Below, one piece after another: positions 61,580-64,000 of a DNA stretch of 64,000 bases. Under the pieces are notes generated by a model. It was not told where the DNA came from. It ran no database searches and was given only the letters and a program-made list of their open reading frames with translations. The number at the start of each line of letters is the position of its first letter. The first letter of the stretch is position 1. The translations under genes were made by a program, and so were the position numbers. Source of the DNA: Bacillota bacterium (GTDB taxonomy: Bacteria > Bacillota > Clostridia > Acetivibrionales > DTU013); contig JAEYRB010000050.1 in NCBI GenBank assembly GCA_023409735.1, positions 62,001 to 126,000 of the forward strand, given 5' to 3'.

Positions 61580-62887
61580 CTACTTAGTTTCCTTCTCAAA
61601 AGCATCCTCGTGATAGGTATTGCTTGCATCCCATAATATCCATTCCTCATAGCCTGCATCGTAAACCGCCTTTATCTGCTGCTTAACCTGTTCAGTACCG
61701 TAATCTTGGTAATAGCCCTTTCCCAGCCATGATGCAGTGAAATCCTGAAGATACGGGCGAACCTTGGCGTTGTAAGTATAACCGTTTATTTGCGAGATTC
61801 TGTTTTTACATTTGAACAGAGTATTATAAACAACTCCATAAGGGTCTAGATCAGGCTTTACAAATTTCACATTGTTGACGATCTGTCCAACAGCATAATG
61901 TGATGGATAAACCATTGGACAAATGTAATCAACATCCTTACCTACATACTCCAGATATTGTCCTATTTTCTCGGTATCAGCCGGACTTTCAAGTATTATA
62001 CCAAATACGTCAGCTGATACAGGTACCTTTGTTATCTTTGTTTTTGCATAGGCTAAGAATTCACTTATTGCCTCATATTTTTCCTTGTCTGCTCCCGCAA
62101 ATGACATAGCCTTCTTACCATCACTTGGGAAACGCACATAGTCAAACTGTATTTCATCAAAGCCCTTATCAATTGCTTCCTGAGCAATACTGATCAAATA
62201 ATCCCAGTTTTCCTTATTATACGGGTCAAGCCACGACAATCCCTTATTGTCCTTCCATACGCCGCCGCTGGTTTTCTTGATAGCGAGATCCGGTCTCTTT
62301 GTAGAGTAAACAGGATCCTTAAACGCAACAAGTCTTCCGATTACATATATATCATTATCATGGAATGCCTTAAGTACATTATCTGCGTTATATTTTTTCT
62401 TATATGCGCCGTTGTTCTTCACCTCAGCAAGCTGTGATTCATAGCCGACAAAGCCATCGTCATCCTTGATATCTACAACATACGCATTGATTTCTGTTTC
62501 ATTAGCAAGCTGTACATAATGGTTAACTCTGTCATTGCTTCCAACAGTCCATCCGGTCAGGTAAAGAGCTTTAGCCTTAACAGCTGACTTGCTCGGTTCA
62601 GTGGGCTTGTCCGCCTCATTGCTATCCGTTTCAGTCTGATCGGAATTCTCACCATTATTATCCTTTACATCAGTATTCTCCGGATCTGCATCTGCATTAT
62701 TATCAGATGTGCTTTCCCCGGTCTTTTCATTTTGACTATCCTGTTCTCCTAATTGAGTAACGGTTTTTTCGACTTCAGCACCACCCTTGTTACCACTTCC
62801 GATTAACTTGCTGCTGGAACATCCTGTTAACAATAATACTAACGCCAGAATAGTAAGTATTGCTTTTGAAACGGTAATCTTTCTCAT
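61580..62887 (-). CDS. Lipoprotein with putative glycoside hydrolase domain (DUF4015)
   Basis: About 435 residues: lipoprotein signal (lipobox LTGC near residue 23), an acidic Asp/Asn/Glu/Ser linker to about 100, then a TIM-barrel-like DUF4015 domain with LYLTGWTVGS, NAYVVDIKDDDGFVGYES, GFDEIQFDYVRFPSDG and DVFGIILES. The family is placed near GH13-like barrels and is common in clostridia, probably acting on the cell wall or a surface polysaccharide. ATG 62887 has a G-rich site about 10 bases upstream. Confidence 0.85.
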   Translation of the reverse strand: MRKITVSKAILTILALVLLLTGCSSSKLIGSGNKGGAEVEKTVTQLGEQDSQNEKTGESTSDNNADADPENTDVKDNNGENSDQTETDSNEADKPTEPSKSAVKAKALYLTGWTVGSNDRVNHYVQLANETEINAYVVDIKDDDGFVGYESQLAEVKNNGAYKKKYNADNVLKAFHDNDIYVIGRLVAFKDPVYSTKRPDLAIKKTSGGVWKDNKGLSWLDPYNKENWDYLISIAQEAIDKGFDEIQFDYVRFPSDGKKAMSFAGADKEKYEAISEFLAYAKTKITKVPVSADVFGIILESPADTEKIGQYLEYVGKDVDYICPMVYPSHYAVGQIVNNVKFVKPDLDPYGVVYNTLFKCKNRISQINGYTYNAKVRPYLQDFTASWLGKGYYQDYGTEQVKQQIKAVYDAGYEEWILWDASNTYHEDAFEKETK

Positions 62888-62958
62888 ATGCAGTATTGCC
62901 CCCCAAAATCTTGCGTACATTAATCGTGATATTATCTTATGTACACTTTAATATTTTA

Positions 62959-63180
62959 TAATACTTCGGTTCAAAGAAAATTTTTCGTTTGTAGGAAAAT
63001 TTTCTTGCCTTAGCAGTATTTCAACGAGGCTGGTCATTAGCATAACCTCGTTATAACACTTCTGTCCAAGTAAAATATTTCGGTTATAGAAATATTTTAT
63101 TACCTTAGCAGTGTTTCAACGAGGCTGGTCACTAGCATAACTTCGTTATACCACTTCGGTTCAAGCAAAATATTCGCCTC
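62959..63180. repeat. Two-hairpin dispersed repeat, tandem copies F3 and F4 plus a fragment
   Basis: F3: GAAAATTTTTC (62976-62986), loop GTTTGTA, GGAAAATTTTC (62994-63004); then TTTCAACGAGG and CCTCGTT (63023-63052) as hairpin II. F4: TAAAATATTTC (63071-63081), loop GGTTATA, GAAATATTTTA (63089-63099); hairpin II AACGAGG/CTTCGTT (63118-63147). Spacers read CTTAGCAGTGTTTC. A third start, CACTTCGGTTCAAGCAAAA, follows at about 63152. Units are about 95 bases apart. The 398-base gap 62888-63285 holds no gene. Confidence 0.8.
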
Positions 63181-63285
63181 ATTATATAATAGGTATTTTT
63201 AGCCCTGTTTTTCAGACCTATAACGACATAATAACATACCCTGCAGCTTAAAAGCATTAAAAATTAGTTAAAAAAATGCAATTCT

Positions 63286-64000
63286 CTACAGCATATCCAA
63301 TATTACATTTAAAAATCCCATGGTAAGGCCAAGTAGTCCTCCAAGCCATACCAGCGCATTGAGCTCCTTCTTCATCAGATCCATAATTATTTTCTCAAGC
63401 TCAAGGAGATCAAGCTCGTTGATCTTGTCAGATACTATTTTTGATATATCTACCGTCGCAAGCGCTGCTGAAAGTTTATTTAATATAATACCTTCATATG
63501 CTTTCCATAAATATTGCTTAAGGGTTGGCACCTTGTCCAAGTACATTTCTATGATATCTTTAATAGGCTTATTCAGTAAATCTTCAGCCTGGCTATCCAG
63601 GAATTTCTCTATAAGCGGCGTTGATTTTTCCTGAACCATTGAGTTTATTGTATTTTCAAGAGGCATTTTCACAGAATTTAGCGCACTCTTCGTCAATGAC
63701 TTGAGTAATGGCTTTGCCTTAATAGTTAATTCCTCGCAAACATAATCAGTAACCAACCTACCAATGTTTTGTTCTATTACCTTATTGGATAATGCCAATA
63801 CTACAGCTTCCTTAGAGCCATCGAGCTTTTCCTTTATAACATCCTCTGAGAAAAATCTTCTCAGAATAGTTTGTGCGGTTTCATCAGAATTCTTATTAGT
63901 GTCAATTAACTTATCTATCCTTAAAAATATCTGCTCTTTTATTGACTCAGATAGAAGAGTGCTCATTAGTGTATCACTGTCAAGGAGATCATTGCTTATT
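63286..64000 (-). CDS. DUF445-family protein, 5' part outside the window
   Basis: The frame is open past residue M at 63966 to the window edge, so the N-terminal part, where DUF445 proteins have their first membrane helices, is missing. About 237 residues are visible: a long helical region with IEKFLDSQAEDLLNKPIKDII and ELDLLELEKIIMDLMKKEL, then a closing membrane helix WLGGLLGLTMGFLNVILDML. The family (YheB-like in Bacillus) is a membrane protein of unknown function, in some species forming spore or septal structures. Confidence 0.75.
   Translation of the reverse strand, partial: ISNDLLDSDTLMSTLLSESIKEQIFLRIDKLIDTNKNSDETAQTILRRFFSEDVIKEKLDGSKEAVVLALSNKVIEQNIGRLVTDYVCEELTIKAKPLLKSLTKSALNSVKMPLENTINSMVQEKSTPLIEKFLDSQAEDLLNKPIKDIIEMYLDKVPTLKQYLWKAYEGIILNKLSAALATVDISKIVSDKINELDLLELEKIIMDLMKKELNALVWLGGLLGLTMGFLNVILDML

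Overview
The window looks like a stretch of chromosome from a Gram-positive anaerobic member of the Clostridia, possibly a polysaccharide-degrading Ruminiclostridium/Acetivibrio-like lineage. Evidence: strong purine-rich Shine-Dalgarno sites, AT-rich intergenic DNA, an S-layer homology protein, a class II (B12-dependent) ribonucleotide reductase, a cobalamin riboswitch, a GH2 beta-mannosidase and TrkAH. The placement is an inference from gene content. There is no rRNA, tRNA, CRISPR array, prophage or complete insertion sequence.

Layout. 1-6.1 kb (+): an alpha-2-macroglobulin-like protein cut by the window edge, a membrane-anchored MEMO-family protein, and a MurA whose catalytic-loop cysteine is an aspartate. 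6.3-12.4 kb (-): a GC-rich four-gene unit of MacA-like adaptor, ATPase, MacB-like permease and SLH-domain surface protein. 12.6-16.7 kb (-): HtrA-type protease, YdcF, an SH3b cell-wall protein and the GTPase EngB. 17.2-22.5 kb: DinG/Rad3-type helicase with a nuclease-like N-terminus, an EamA transporter, an AraC regulator with an odd Asn/Thr-rich extension and a small ferritin-like protein. 22.6-28.5 kb (-): a DUF4846 protein, a DapB/diaminopentanoate-dehydrogenase-like oxidoreductase, and TrkH/TrkA.

28.7-35.4 kb (-) is a corrinoid uptake and salvage unit, cobO-btuF-btuC-btuD-cobU-cobS, preceded by a cobalamin riboswitch with its own terminator. It probably feeds AdoCbl to the class II reductase NrdJ at 58.8-61.1 kb, which has two NrdR boxes. 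35.7-38.6 kb (-): ACT protein, homoserine dehydrogenase and aspartate kinase, with a palindrome inside the promoter. 38.7-43.1 kb (-): a sigma-region-2-like protein, response regulator, histidine kinase and lipoprotein. 43.3-45.6 kb (+): XRE-cupin regulator and an acyl-CoA synthetase. 45.9-50.3 kb (-): a second MacB-type ABC unit with a large CARDB/NEW3-like extracytoplasmic protein. 50.8-64 kb (mostly -): multidrug ABC exporter, beta-mannosidase, an accessory-type SecA, NrdJ, a lipoprotein glycoside hydrolase and a DUF445 protein cut by the edge.

The least explained material lies between the genes. One dispersed repeat family carries two hairpins whose stems change in a compensatory way between copies (28.5, 29.6, 62.96-63.18 kb). 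A second family sits beside minus-strand terminators (24.0, 35.1, 61.4 kb, tandem at the last). Fragments resembling the btuD 3' end are scattered downstream of btuD. Operator-like palindromes precede the SecA gene and the homoserine dehydrogenase unit.
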